Source: an uncultured Eubacterium sp. (lineage in GTDB: Bacteria; Bacillota; Clostridia; Lachnospirales; Lachnospiraceae). Taken from it: DNA of 64,000 nucleotides. The notes beneath the pieces are model-generated. The model saw only the letters and a list, made by a program, of their open reading frames with translations. It did not search any database and was not told the DNA's origin. The stretch spans positions 1 to 64,000 of the forward strand of contig CAMUHY010000013.1 in NCBI GenBank assembly GCA_947088865.1, given 5' to 3'. The stretch's first letter is position 1; every line of letters starts with the position of its first letter. Positions 44,785 to 53,780 of the stretch are shown here, one piece after another. Position numbers and translations under genes: made by a program.

Positions 44785-45714
44785 TTAATTATTAATCCCA
44801 CGTACCTTTTCAACAAATTTACATATCATTTCCCTAGTAAGGCTAATCTCATCTTTTTCTAAATCCAATTCTGAAGCCGAAAACCATTTACCAACAGACA
44901 ATTCATCTTGCTGAAGTGTAATATTGTCGCTCCCATCCAATTCACAATAAAATCCATACAATAATGAACCAGACAATCCCCAAGGCTGACTTTTATAATA
45001 CCTTATATTCTTAACATCAATTCCAACCTCTTCCTTTACTTCACGAATCACCGTTTCTTCCACTGTTTCGCCAATCTCTGTAAAACCAGCTATAAGAGCA
45101 TAATTTTTATAAGTTCTGCCCACATATTTTGTAAGAAGAATTTTATCACCGTTTGTAACTGCCACAATCACTGCCGGGCAAATTTTAGGATAAATGATAT
45201 TGCCGCAGGAAGGACATTTTAACATTCTTTCTTTGTCATCATGTATCGTTTCTTTTCCACATCGCCCGCAAAATCGATTATCCCGATACCAACAATGAAG
45301 ATGAAACGCTGTGATGGCAGCAAAACCAACTGCTTTTGGCAATGAATTTCTAAATATATTTACCCCTATAAAGGAATAACCTTCTAAAATATCATCATAT
45401 TCATTATGAACATTTGAATCTGCCAATTCTCCTTGAAATGTACCTTTTTCTACCATATTTTTAGCCATAGCCAAAAAATATTTATCCTCATCAACTGAAA
45501 ATAAATAGATAAAATCATACAGCTTATCAACACTGCATTTTTGTGTACTTTCTACTTTTCCTACAAACTCCACATAACTTGGATAAGTAATCACATTGCC
45601 TGTTTGTCTGCCAAGTATACTGCTGCCTTCAAACAAAAAAATCGTATCCATAATTCTTGGTTTGTTTGGTTTATATTGATTATACAAATGCTTTGGTTCT
45701 ATATCTTGAATCAT
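44785..45714 (-). CDS. nudC: NAD+ diphosphatase NudC-like Nudix hydrolase
   Basis: 309 residues. A zinc ribbon (CGRCGKETIHDDKERMLKCP, then SCGNIIYPKICPAVIVAV) precedes a canonical Nudix box, GFTEIGETVEETVIREVKEE then VGID. The tail SQPWGLSGSLLYGFYCEL matches the SQPWPFPxS motif of NudC. The enzyme hydrolyses NAD(H) and removes NAD caps from RNA. It is third in an operon with two CobW-like genes, 20 bases after the second. Confidence 0.92.
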   Translation of the reverse strand: MIQDIEPKHLYNQYKPNKPRIMDTIFLFEGSSILGRQTGNVITYPSYVEFVGKVESTQKCSVDKLYDFIYLFSVDEDKYFLAMAKNMVEKGTFQGELADSNVHNEYDDILEGYSFIGVNIFRNSLPKAVGFAAITAFHLHCWYRDNRFCGRCGKETIHDDKERMLKCPSCGNIIYPKICPAVIVAVTNGDKILLTKYVGRTYKNYALIAGFTEIGETVEETVIREVKEEVGIDVKNIRYYKSQPWGLSGSLLYGFYCELDGSDNITLQQDELSVGKWFSASELDLEKDEISLTREMICKFVEKVRGINN

Positions 45715-45734
45715 TTGTAATTCCCCATTTCTAA

Positions 45735-46682
45735 TTAGAAGTAGACCAATTCGTCTTTTGGCGCTTCTGCCTCAACAACCTTGCTAACATATAACACAGG
45801 TCCTTTTTTCTTGTAAGCCATTTGAAACTCAAATTGAACGGTTGCTGTAACCGTAACCCACTGCTTGTTTTCAAGCGATGCAATATTGTCATAAAAACTG
45901 ATATATCCTACAAATTGTGTATCATCTGCACAGCAAGTCATAACCTTGCGTCCTGGCACAAAATTTTTATCCTTGAAATATTTATTTTTAAGAACTTGTC
46001 CTTTAAATTGAACCGTTTTATTTTTATATACGTCTGGTCGTTCTGACACATCCATATACCAAATGCCATAATCACAATCATCAATTTCTATCACATTGGC
46101 ATGGATATCATACGGAAGCTGCTCAGCAATGGACATCATCTCGCCTTTTTCATCTTCAAAAACAATCTGAACAGCAGGATTTAACACTTTTATACTTCTT
46201 CTATAATTGCCAAGCTGCATACTGCTTTTACATCTGTTAAATACAACTAAATCCACATTTTTAACGCTCTCTGCAAGAATGGACTTCATATTTGCCCATT
46301 GTAAATTAAATGACATTGCATCAAACAACGTTATAGACTGATATATCAGCCAGCCAAACGGTTTGGACATATCTGCTATAAGCTGAGGCTCCCACATACC
46401 ATTATATTCAATAATAACAAGCCATGGGGCATATTTTTCATTCAATTCTTTCAGCTTTTCGGTTGTAAATTCTTCTTTTTGGAGTACTTCCATATCGACG
46501 CCATTGTCCTTTAACATTTGAGCGTCGTATTCTTCCTCGCCTTCCTCACACACAATCAGCAATTTACTTTGAGCCTCTGCAAACTGCCCCATCTCAATCG
46601 TTTCTGTTATAAATCGTGTCTTGCCACTGTCAAGCTGTCCATTAATTAAAAATATTGGAATTTGATACTGTTCCTGTGCCAT
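45735..46682 (-). CDS. CobW-like P-loop protein with DUF1980/YcgQ-like C-terminus
   Basis: 315 residues. The N-terminal half is CobW-like (IFLINGQLDSGKTRFI with GQLDSGKT as P-loop), but the CxCC metal motif of CobW is absent. The C-terminal third (WYMDVSERPDVYKNKTVQFK, then PGRKVMTCCADDTQFVGY) resembles the TIGR03943/DUF1980 family often found beside metal permeases, with a CC pair. It is 12 bases downstream of the His-rich CobW gene and probably its partner in metal handling. Confidence 0.75.
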   Translation of the reverse strand: MAQEQYQIPIFLINGQLDSGKTRFITETIEMGQFAEAQSKLLIVCEEGEEEYDAQMLKDNGVDMEVLQKEEFTTEKLKELNEKYAPWLVIIEYNGMWEPQLIADMSKPFGWLIYQSITLFDAMSFNLQWANMKSILAESVKNVDLVVFNRCKSSMQLGNYRRSIKVLNPAVQIVFEDEKGEMMSIAEQLPYDIHANVIEIDDCDYGIWYMDVSERPDVYKNKTVQFKGQVLKNKYFKDKNFVPGRKVMTCCADDTQFVGYISFYDNIASLENKQWVTVTATVQFEFQMAYKKKGPVLYVSKVVEAEAPKDELVYF

Positions 46683-46694
46683 ATCATCCCTCCA

Positions 46695-47861
46695 TTAACA
46701 ACTAAATAATTCTTTTAACTTGTCCTCTTGCAACTTTTCACCAATGACACAGATTCTCCCTGTAAAATCTGGTTTTCCTTCGCGGATTTCATATTCTTGC
46801 GGAACTAAATCAAAATACAGCCATGTTCCATCACTGGCTGGAACCATTCCTTTAGAACGAAGAATATTTCCATATTCATCGGTATTGGCAAGTTTATTTA
46901 ATATTTCCTCCAACGCTGTCTTTTCATACTTGTTAGGCGTCTCAACACCCCAGCTTGTAAACACTTCATCTGCATGGTGGTGATGGTGTTCATGCTCGTG
47001 ATGCTCACAACCACACTCTCCATCATTCTCATGGTGGTGGTGATGTTCATGCTCATGATGTTCACAGCCACACTCTTCGTCATGCTCATGGTGATGATGT
47101 TCATGCTCATGATGTTCACAGCCGCACTCTTCGTCATGCTCATGGTGATGATGTTCATGCTCGTGATGTTCACAGCCGCACTCTCCGTCATGCTCATGAT
47201 GGTGATGTTCATGTTTGGCATGTTCTTTTTCAGCTTGCTCTGCTAACATCTCTAATTCAAGGTTGGTTACATTTTCCATAGCAGCCAAAATCTGTGCGCC
47301 CTCCAAATCGTCCCAAGCTGTTGTGATAATATGGGCATTTTGATTTAAACTGCGAATCATCTCAATAGCTTTATTTAATTTTTCTTCATTAATATTTTGT
47401 GTTCTACTTAAAATAATAGTGCCTGCATGTTCAATTTGATTGTTGAAAAATTCACCAAAGTTTTTCATATATACTTTAACTTTTGACGCATCGGCAACTG
47501 TTGAAGCACTGTTCAACTTAATTTCATTTTCAATATGAAGGTCTTTTACAGCTTTGATAACATCAGACAGTTTGCCAACGCCAGAAGGTTCAATAATAAT
47601 TCGGTCTGGGTGGTATTTATCAACCACTTCTTTTAAGGATGTGCCAAAATCACCCACAAGAGAACAGCATATACAACCAGAGTTCATCTCTCTTATCTCA
47701 ACGCCAGAATCTTTTAAAAATCCGCCGTCAATGCCAATCTCACCAAATTCATTTTCAATCAGCACAACTTGTTCATCTTTTAACACTTCTTTTAAAAGCT
47801 TACTGATAAGTGTTGTCTTACCAGCTCCCAAAAATCCTGATATAATATCTACTTTTGTCAT
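46695..47861 (-). CDS. CobW/COG0523-family GTPase with histidine-rich tandem repeats
   Basis: 388 residues. P-loop GFLGAGKTTLISKLL at residue 9, metal motif SGCICCSL near 62, base-recognition and switch regions as in the family. Residues ~215-300 are a metal-binding tract of four 18-19 residue units (HEHHHHEHDEECGCEHHE type). The C-terminal CobW domain follows (FDLVPQEYEIREGKPDFTGR). These proteins deliver zinc, cobalt or nickel to client enzymes. First gene of the operon; no metal-responsive operator was recognised. Confidence 0.9.
   Translation of the reverse strand: MTKVDIISGFLGAGKTTLISKLLKEVLKDEQVVLIENEFGEIGIDGGFLKDSGVEIREMNSGCICCSLVGDFGTSLKEVVDKYHPDRIIIEPSGVGKLSDVIKAVKDLHIENEIKLNSASTVADASKVKVYMKNFGEFFNNQIEHAGTIILSRTQNINEEKLNKAIEMIRSLNQNAHIITTAWDDLEGAQILAAMENVTNLELEMLAEQAEKEHAKHEHHHHEHDGECGCEHHEHEHHHHEHDEECGCEHHEHEHHHHEHDEECGCEHHEHEHHHHHENDGECGCEHHEHEHHHHHADEVFTSWGVETPNKYEKTALEEILNKLANTDEYGNILRSKGMVPASDGTWLYFDLVPQEYEIREGKPDFTGRICVIGEKLQEDKLKELFSC
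46973..47215 (-). repeat. Tandem repeat encoding His/Cys metal-binding units
   Basis: About four in-frame units of 54-57 bases inside the CobW gene, highly similar in DNA as well as protein (CATGATGTTCACAGCCGCAC recurs). DNA identity suggests recent duplication and possible length variation. Confidence 0.88.
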
Positions 47862-47934
47862 TTTACCTCAATCCTTTCCCTATTTTATAATAATATTTAT
47901 TTTTATAAATATATTTATACAATTGCAAAATATT

Positions 47935-48080
47935 TTAACCTCATCAAGGAAGTCCCTCACTTCAATGCTGTAAAAGTATTAGATTTTAACTTTTATATAT
48001 CATAAACGATATGTGGGAACATTTTACATATAGTTAATTATTTTATTTCGCATAATATATACGTCAAGCGGATATTTACA
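47935..48080. repeat. Rearranged fragments of the dispersed hairpin repeat
   Basis: Positions 47935-47968 carry the 3' part inverted (CTCATCAAGGAAGTCCCTCA, then CTTCAATGCTG), and 48064-48080 carry the 5' part in the other orientation (AAGCGGATATTTACAAT). Between them is AT-rich sequence. It lies between the CobW and aroA genes. Confidence 0.5.
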
Positions 48081-48081
48081 A

Positions 48082-49374
48082 TTACCTAACAATACTTTCT
48101 AATACTTCAAAATAATTTTCAAACGTCTTTTTGCAGCATTGATAATCATCTATTACAATACCACTTGTACGCAACCCTGCCAGCGCAAAAGCCATCGCCA
48201 TTCTATGGTCTTCGTATGTCTTTACAATTCCTGACTGCATTTTTGTCGGAATAATTCTTATTGCATCTTGCTGCTCTTCTACTATGATGCCAAGTTTTCT
48301 AAGCTCTGTGACAATTCCTGCAATTCTATCCGATTCCTGCAATCGGATATGTCCAATATTATAAATATAAGTTGGAGTCTGCGCAAATGCTGCAACAACT
48401 GCCATAGTCATTGATTGGTCTGAAAAATCATTCATATCAACATCAATTCCATCATATTTACCATCTTTTGTGCCAATAACTAATATCCCCTCTTTTGTAT
48501 CATAGACCGTACAGCCCAATTTTTCTAAAAGAGCAATAAATTTTATATCACCCTGCATAGAATCTGCATGTACATGCTTTACAAGTGTTTTTCCTCCTGT
48601 GATTGCAGCGGCGGCATAAAAATAACATGCAGCAGACACATCAGGTTCAATCTGATACTGTTCTCTCCTATACTTTTCATCAGCCTTAATTTGATAAAGA
48701 CTATCCTTATGATATACATTACAGCCAAACTCTGCCATCATCTTAGCTGTAATTCTTATATATGAACCGTCTTTTTTATCACTTGTAATATGGATACTTA
48801 GCCCATCCTTTAAAACTGGCGCAACCATCATAAGCGCACTTAAAAACTGTGTGCTTTTACTAATGTCAATATCCACTGTATTAGAAGGCTTTTGTCCTTC
48901 AAAATAAGCCCCCTTTACAAGAACCGGTAAAAATCCCTCCTTTTCTAAAAAGGTAAATGTTGCCCCCATGCTTGTCAATGCCTCAAAAAGCGGCTTCATT
49001 GGACGCTTTTTCATCTGCTCTGACGCATCAATTTTATATTCTCCATCCGATAATGCAAGCATTGCTGTAAGAAACCTTGCCGCCGTTCCAGCACTGCCTA
49101 CATTAATAACAGCATTTTTACAAGGAATATTTCCGCCCGTTCCAAAAACAGTTACTTTACAATGATGTTCATCAATTCTTAACCTATATCCCAACTGTTC
49201 AAGGCATGACAAAAAATGTCTTGAATCATCACTAAATAAAACACCATTTAACTGACACACACCATCAGCAAGTGCCGCCATCAACAAAGCTCTGTTTGTT
49301 ATGCTTTTTGAACCTGGAACTTCCACTACACAATCAATAGGACACGTTACTGGCTTTACTGTATATTGTGACAT
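48082..49374 (-). CDS. aroA: 3-phosphoshikimate 1-carboxyvinyltransferase (EPSP synthase)
   Basis: Sixth step of the shikimate pathway, giving aromatic amino acids. 430 residues. Signatures: VPGSKSITNRALLMAALADG, NVGSAGTAARFLTAMLALSD, RIQESDRI-type LQESDRIAGIVTELRKLGI, and YEDHRMAMAFALAG. The glycine-alanine loop reads GSAGTAARF. GAGAGGCGAC precedes the ATG at 49374. No other shikimate genes are adjacent. Confidence 0.96.
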   Translation of the reverse strand: MSQYTVKPVTCPIDCVVEVPGSKSITNRALLMAALADGVCQLNGVLFSDDSRHFLSCLEQLGYRLRIDEHHCKVTVFGTGGNIPCKNAVINVGSAGTAARFLTAMLALSDGEYKIDASEQMKKRPMKPLFEALTSMGATFTFLEKEGFLPVLVKGAYFEGQKPSNTVDIDISKSTQFLSALMMVAPVLKDGLSIHITSDKKDGSYIRITAKMMAEFGCNVYHKDSLYQIKADEKYRREQYQIEPDVSAACYFYAAAAITGGKTLVKHVHADSMQGDIKFIALLEKLGCTVYDTKEGILVIGTKDGKYDGIDVDMNDFSDQSMTMAVVAAFAQTPTYIYNIGHIRLQESDRIAGIVTELRKLGIIVEEQQDAIRIIPTKMQSGIVKTYEDHRMAMAFALAGLRTSGIVIDDYQCCKKTFENYFEVLESIVR

Positions 49375-49500
49375 AGTCGCCTCTCTATTTATTTGCTTTT
49401 TTATTAATATTTTTTAAACTGTATCTATTCACTTTGCTGTCCATATTTATACATTTCTGCTTGCTCCATTGCTCATCTTTTGCGCTATAAGTTGTTTTTC

Positions 49501-50883
49501 CTACTCATTTACCCTATCGTCCATATTTTCATATGGTCTATGTCTGCCAACATATTTATATGCTGGACGTATAATTTTTCCTGCATTGACAAGTTCTTCA
49601 AGTCTATGTGAACACCAGCCAGATATTCTTGATATCGCAAAGATAGGTGTAAATAATTCATCTGGTATACCAAGCATAGAATAGACAAATCCACTGTAAA
49701 AATCGACATTGGCACATACTGGCTTAAACATTTGATGTTTATTCATAATCAATTCTCCAGCTTTCTTTTCGACCAATTCATATAAAGCAAATTCTTTTTG
49801 CATTCCTTTTTCTTCCGACAAATTTTTTGCATACCTTTTTAGTATAACCGCTCTCGGGTCGGATAATGTATAAACGGCATGTCCCATTCCATAAATTAAG
49901 CCAGCTTTATCAAATGCTTCCTTGTCTAGAATCTTATTTAAATAATTGCAAACTTCTTCCTCATCATCCCAGTTTTGACAATTCTCCATAATATTCGCAA
50001 ACATTTTTTGAACTTTGATATTGGCGCCACCATGTTTTGGACCTTTCAATGATGCGATGGAAGCAGCAATTGCTGAATATGTATCTGTTCCTGAAGAAGT
50101 GACAACATGTGTTGTAAAAGTTGAATTATTACCGCCGCCATGCTCTGCATGTAATACTAGACAAGTATCAAGAACCTTTGCTTCCAACTCTGTAAAGTTT
50201 CCATCTTCCCTAAGCATATAAAGAATATTTTGTGCTATGGAATAATCTTTTTTTGGATTTTTAATAAGAAGCGTACCATCTAACTTTGAATGTCTATATG
50301 CTTGATACGCATATACCGCTATAAGCGGTATCTTTGCTATAAGCTGCAAAGACTGGCGCAATACATTTGGAATTGATATATCATCAGGCTTTTCATCATA
50401 AGAATAAAGGCTTAATATACTTTTCATCAAGGAGTTCATCAAATTGGCGCTTGTTGCCTTCATAATAACATCTCTTATAAATGCCCCTGATAACTCTTGA
50501 AGGTCTGCCAAGATATGAATAAAACTTTCATTTTGTTCTTTTGTTGGCAGCTTGCCAAACAATAATAAATACGTCGTTTCCTCAAAGCCATATCGTCCAT
50601 TTCCAAAGCCTTCTATCAGCTCTTCTACATTATATCCCTGAAAATAAAGACATCCATCTACTGGAATTTTTCTGCCATTTTCACTTTTAATTCCAACAAC
50701 ATCTGAAATTTCAGTAAGCCCCGTAAGCACTCCATTACCATTGCTGTCACGAAGTCCTCGTTTTACATCATATTCTACATAAAGTTCTTGATTGATGGAG
50801 CCAGAACGCTTACACTGCGCTACCAATTCATCAAATGAGCTCTTCTCAACTGTTGTAAGTTCCATCATCTGTTGATTATTCAT
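49501..50883 (-). CDS. Citrate synthase
   Basis: Condenses acetyl-CoA and oxaloacetate. 460 residues, type II-like with an N-terminal extension. Catalytic residues appear in HAEHGGGNNSTFTTHVVTSS (His), GMGHAVYTLSDPRA (His) and NVDFYSGFVYSMLGIP (Asp). In Lachnospiraceae this feeds glutamate synthesis. GGAGGG precedes the ATG at 50883. Its start overlaps the end of the upstream C_GCAxxG gene by eight bases. Confidence 0.95.
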   Translation of the reverse strand: MNNQQMMELTTVEKSSFDELVAQCKRSGSINQELYVEYDVKRGLRDSNGNGVLTGLTEISDVVGIKSENGRKIPVDGCLYFQGYNVEELIEGFGNGRYGFEETTYLLLFGKLPTKEQNESFIHILADLQELSGAFIRDVIMKATSANLMNSLMKSILSLYSYDEKPDDISIPNVLRQSLQLIAKIPLIAVYAYQAYRHSKLDGTLLIKNPKKDYSIAQNILYMLREDGNFTELEAKVLDTCLVLHAEHGGGNNSTFTTHVVTSSGTDTYSAIAASIASLKGPKHGGANIKVQKMFANIMENCQNWDDEEEVCNYLNKILDKEAFDKAGLIYGMGHAVYTLSDPRAVILKRYAKNLSEEKGMQKEFALYELVEKKAGELIMNKHQMFKPVCANVDFYSGFVYSMLGIPDELFTPIFAISRISGWCSHRLEELVNAGKIIRPAYKYVGRHRPYENMDDRVNE

Positions 50884-51412
50884 ACTTTTTCCCTCCTACT
50901 TGGCTTTCCAAAATTTCACAAGCTGCACGTATCAGTTGAATACATGGTCGTTTCTTATAATACTCCTGTGTTCGTTCGGATGGTATTGGACTTGTCATAT
51001 TTTCCGAAATGCTGCCTAGTGCCGCCTGTTTTTCCTTATCATTTGACTCTTTTGTTTTCTTATCAAGACCTAACAGTTCTCGGCATACAATACTGCCTCC
51101 TGAAATTTTTTTAAACTCCTGTGCCAAATGCTGAACCATCTCATAATTTTTTTCTTTTCCTTTTGGATTATAATCCGTTGTACAGCCAGACTCAAATCCT
51201 GCAACTAGTGCCATAGCGGACATACAGCCACAGACTTCTCTCATTCTTCCCATTCCTCCGCCAAACGATGCCGACATTTTAAGCGCTGTTTTTTCATCAA
51301 TGCCATATCGATGTGCAAATGGCACAAATACTGATTGACTACAATTATATCCTTTTCTAAAATAATCTTCTGCCATATCAGCAATTTCACTTATTTTTTC
51401 GCTATCAGACAC
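50876..51412 (-). CDS. C_GCAxxG_C_C-family redox-type protein
   Basis: 178 residues. The family pattern is present: GYNCSQSVFVPFA with one cysteine, then GGMGRMREVCGCMSAMALVAG, a cysteine near KISGGSIVCRELLGLD and a final CIQLIRAACEIL. Members bind metal or serve redox roles; the exact job is unknown. The start is GTG at 51412, seven bases after GGAGG; a longer reading to 51433 includes that site. It precedes the citrate synthase gene in one operon. Confidence 0.85.
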   Translation of the reverse strand: MSDSEKISEIADMAEDYFRKGYNCSQSVFVPFAHRYGIDEKTALKMSASFGGGMGRMREVCGCMSAMALVAGFESGCTTDYNPKGKEKNYEMVQHLAQEFKKISGGSIVCRELLGLDKKTKESNDKEKQAALGSISENMTSPIPSERTQEYYKKRPCIQLIRAACEILESQVGGKKYE

Positions 51413-51442
51413 TTCAACACCTCCAAACACCAATTTCTAGTA

Positions 51443-51471
51443 ATTATGCAATATTTACACGATTTTGTCAA
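51443..51471 (-). promoter_or_regulatory. Promoter of the C_GCAxxG-citrate synthase operon
   Basis: TTGACA (51466-51471), 17 bases, CATAAT (51443-51448), with a predicted start about 25 bases before the GTG at 51412. Confidence 0.85.
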
Positions 51472-51769
51472 ACGGCCTTTATTATAGAAAATATCTCATC
51501 ATCTATATTTCCATGCTTTAATCCTTTGCTGTTTAATGACTCTATCATATCATTTTTTTACTGTAAATTCAAACAACACAATCAGACCCTTTTACAAAAT
51601 TTATAAATTACTTATTATGTTATTTTATATACTGTAATTGTAATTTATAATTAATTTATGCCACCTTTATACTGTCTACTATTGATATTAAATAAAAAAT
51701 AATATATAATAAAAATATACAATTAACAAACAAAACTATTTTTATTATAAGAAAATATTATTTTTAGTT
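51472..51769. other. AT-rich spacer without a gene
   Basis: Nearly 300 bases of very AT-rich DNA between the citrate operon promoter and repeat copy R2. No open frame with a ribosome binding site and no clear hairpin was found. Confidence 0.6.
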
Positions 51770-51924
51770 GATAAAATATTCACAATCCGCTACGCTGCTT
51801 GCTTAAACCACCTAGCTACTATCGTAGCTTTTTAGTGAGAGTTTATACTCCCACTAAGACAAAGAAGTTCCCCACTTATGCCTTTGCAGCATTGAAGTGA
51901 GAAACTTCCTTGATGAGATTAAAA
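51770..51924 (+). repeat. Dispersed hairpin repeat, copy R2 (long form)
   Basis: Order: AATCCGCTACGCTGCTTGCT, a hairpin AGCTACTATCGTAGCT, a second hairpin AGTGAGAGTTTATACTCCCA, then AAGTTCCCCACTT ... AAGTGAGAAACTT and TCCTTGATGAGATTAAA. It ends 30 bases before the Rpn-family gene. Confidence 0.85.
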
Positions 51925-51953
51925 TACACATCAATACAGAAAGAGGAATCCAT

Positions 51954-52925
51954 ATGTCCAAATTTTTAATGAAACCAAAAATTGATTTTGCATTTAAAGA
52001 AATCATGACTGATGAAAAAGCTCGTGTTGGCTTTCTATCAGCTGTATTAAAACTAAATCCAAAAGATATTAAGAAAACTACAATTTTAAATACAAATCTG
52101 CGCAAAATACATAAGAAAGATAAACAGGGAATACTAGATGTCCGAATTTTAATGAATGATGACACAGAAATTGACATTGAAATTCAGCTTGTTGAATTAA
52201 AGGTATGGGCTGACCGCTCCCTTTTTTATATATCTAAAATGTATGTTGACCAAATTCAAGCAGGGCAAGATTATGCTAAATTTAAAAAATGTGTTAGCAT
52301 TAGTATTTTAAATTTTAATCTATTTCCTGATAATTTAAAAAATAAGCAGAATATTTCGGACAAAGATAAAATTCTTGATGACGAATTTTATTCTTGCTTC
52401 CATATTAGAGAAGATAACCATCATTTTCTATATACTGATAAAATGGAATTTCATGTAATAGAACTTCCCAAACTTCCAAAAGAATTAAAAGAAAACAGCA
52501 CAGATATTTTATTATGGGCTAAATTTATCAACGCCGAACGAGAGGAGGAATTTCAAATGTTAGCTTCTAAAAACACTTATATTGACAGCGCTTATGAACG
52601 CTTACAAATTATCAGTCAAGACAAACAAAAACAAATGGAATATGAGGCACGTCAAAAAGCTATTCTTGACCATAATCAGATGGTTCTTGAAGCAACTGAA
52701 AAAGGTATGAAACAAGGCATTGAGCAAGGTATGAAACAAGGCATAAAACAAGGCATAAAACAAGGCATTGAACAAGGCATGAAACAAGGCGTTGAGCAAG
52801 GGTTTGAACAGGGCATTGAACATGTGGCTAAAAATCTTATTAATGAAGGTTATCCAATTGATGCCATTGCTCAATTAACAGGTATTTCTATTGATATAAT
52901 TGAAAAAATGCAAAAAAACTCTTAA
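51954..52925 (+). CDS. Rpn-family PD-(D/E)XK nuclease (transposase-like)
   Basis: 323 residues. KPKIDFAFKEIMTDEKARVG then LDVRILMNDDTEIDIEIQLV, in which D (LDVR) and the E-x-Q of IEIQ give the PD-(D/E)XK-type core of the Rpn/YhgA family, proteins that promote RecA-independent recombination. The C-terminal tail is a run of KQGIEQG-type heptads and octads (residues ~265-300), a known feature of the family. Start ATG 51954 after AGAGGA. It is bracketed by two copies of the dispersed repeat. Confidence 0.85.
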   Translation: MSKFLMKPKIDFAFKEIMTDEKARVGFLSAVLKLNPKDIKKTTILNTNLRKIHKKDKQGILDVRILMNDDTEIDIEIQLVELKVWADRSLFYISKMYVDQIQAGQDYAKFKKCVSISILNFNLFPDNLKNKQNISDKDKILDDEFYSCFHIREDNHHFLYTDKMEFHVIELPKLPKELKENSTDILLWAKFINAEREEEFQMLASKNTYIDSAYERLQIISQDKQKQMEYEARQKAILDHNQMVLEATEKGMKQGIEQGMKQGIKQGIKQGIEQGMKQGVEQGFEQGIEHVAKNLINEGYPIDAIAQLTGISIDIIEKMQKNS

Positions 52926-52998
52926 ATTTATTTTAACATTTGCTATTAAAAATAAAAAATTTATTCATATAAATAACATTTTCAAAAAGCTGCAAATT

Positions 52999-53127
52999 TA
53001 AGCGAATATTCTCAATCCGCTTCGCTGCTTGCCTCAATCTCCTAGCTGCTATCACAACACAAGTCTCTCCCGCTTATATCTTTATAATATTAAAGCGGAG
53101 GGAGACTTACTTGATAAGATTAAATAT
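52999..53127 (+). repeat. Dispersed hairpin repeat, copy R3 (short form)
   Basis: AAGCGAATATTCTCAATCCG at the start, CTAGCTGCTATCACAACACA in the middle, and a terminal hairpin AAGTCTCTCCCGCTT / AAGCGGAGGGAGACTT. The terminal arms differ from those of R1 and R4 on both sides in ways that keep the pairing. Confidence 0.8.
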
Positions 53128-53170
53128 CTATAAAAATAGAACTTCTTAATCTTGTTAAATTTTTTATATT

Positions 53171-53713
53171 TCATTTTTTTGTACCCTTTTCCCATAAAAT
53201 AGCTTTATATAACTGCTTTAAATCTTTATCATCACAACTTGTAAAACCTTTCTTTGACAACGCTTCCCACTCATATTCTCCACTAAAAAGATAGATATTA
53301 TCTTTATCCTCACTTAAAAATTTTATATCCTGCCAATGAATCATTGCTGCTTTGTCATCTGCCGCTTTTTTCACCTCAATATTTTCAGAATCAATTTCAT
53401 AATAAAAAGTTTGCCCAATTTTAGATGAATATTTTTCTCGAAAAACAATCTGTTTATTTTTATCAAGATAATACATTCCAATAAAAAGACATCCAACACA
53501 TATTACTCCAAATAAAACAACAGCAATCCTATTAATGGATTCATTTGCCGCAAAATTACGTGCCATAATACTCACCATTACCATTCCTGATGTCAGTCCT
53601 GCAAAATTAAACAATAACTTTTTTCTTTTATATATTTCATTGTTATAATTACTGGCTATTGCCGCTTTTTCTAATGTTTTATCTGTATAAGTGGTTGTAT
53701 TTTTAATAACCAT
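53171..53713 (-). CDS. Membrane protein with YcxB-like C-terminal domain
   Basis: 180 residues. Two membrane segments (about 33-52 and 60-80), then a soluble domain of ~90 residues with FYYEIDSENIEVKKAADDKA and MIHWQDIKFLSEDKDNIYLF, the pattern of the YcxB-like family (function unknown). AAAGGAAC precedes the ATG at 53713. It stands alone between repeat copies R3 and R4. Confidence 0.65.
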   Translation of the reverse strand: MVIKNTTTYTDKTLEKAAIASNYNNEIYKRKKLLFNFAGLTSGMVMVSIMARNFAANESINRIAVVLFGVICVGCLFIGMYYLDKNKQIVFREKYSSKIGQTFYYEIDSENIEVKKAADDKAAMIHWQDIKFLSEDKDNIYLFSGEYEWEALSKKGFTSCDDKDLKQLYKAILWEKGTKK

Positions 53714-53780
53714 TATTGACGTTCCTTTCCGAAAAATTTATACTTAACACAAAAAGGCTAAAATTTTTATTCTTATATAT

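Noticed and set aside
46973..47215. CRISPR-like array
   Set aside because: The repeats are in frame, have no unique spacers and encode His/Cys units of a protein.
46974..47246. Plus-strand open frame of methionine- and valine-rich repeats
   Set aside because: It is the antisense shadow of the histidine-rich repeat of the CobW gene.
51854..52177. Minus-strand 107-codon ORF overlapping the start of the Rpn gene
   Set aside because: It is antisense to the Rpn coding sequence and repeat R2, with no supporting site.
52602..52874. Minus-strand open frame with FHALFNALF-type repeats
   Set aside because: It is the antisense shadow of the KQGIEQG repeats of the Rpn-family protein.
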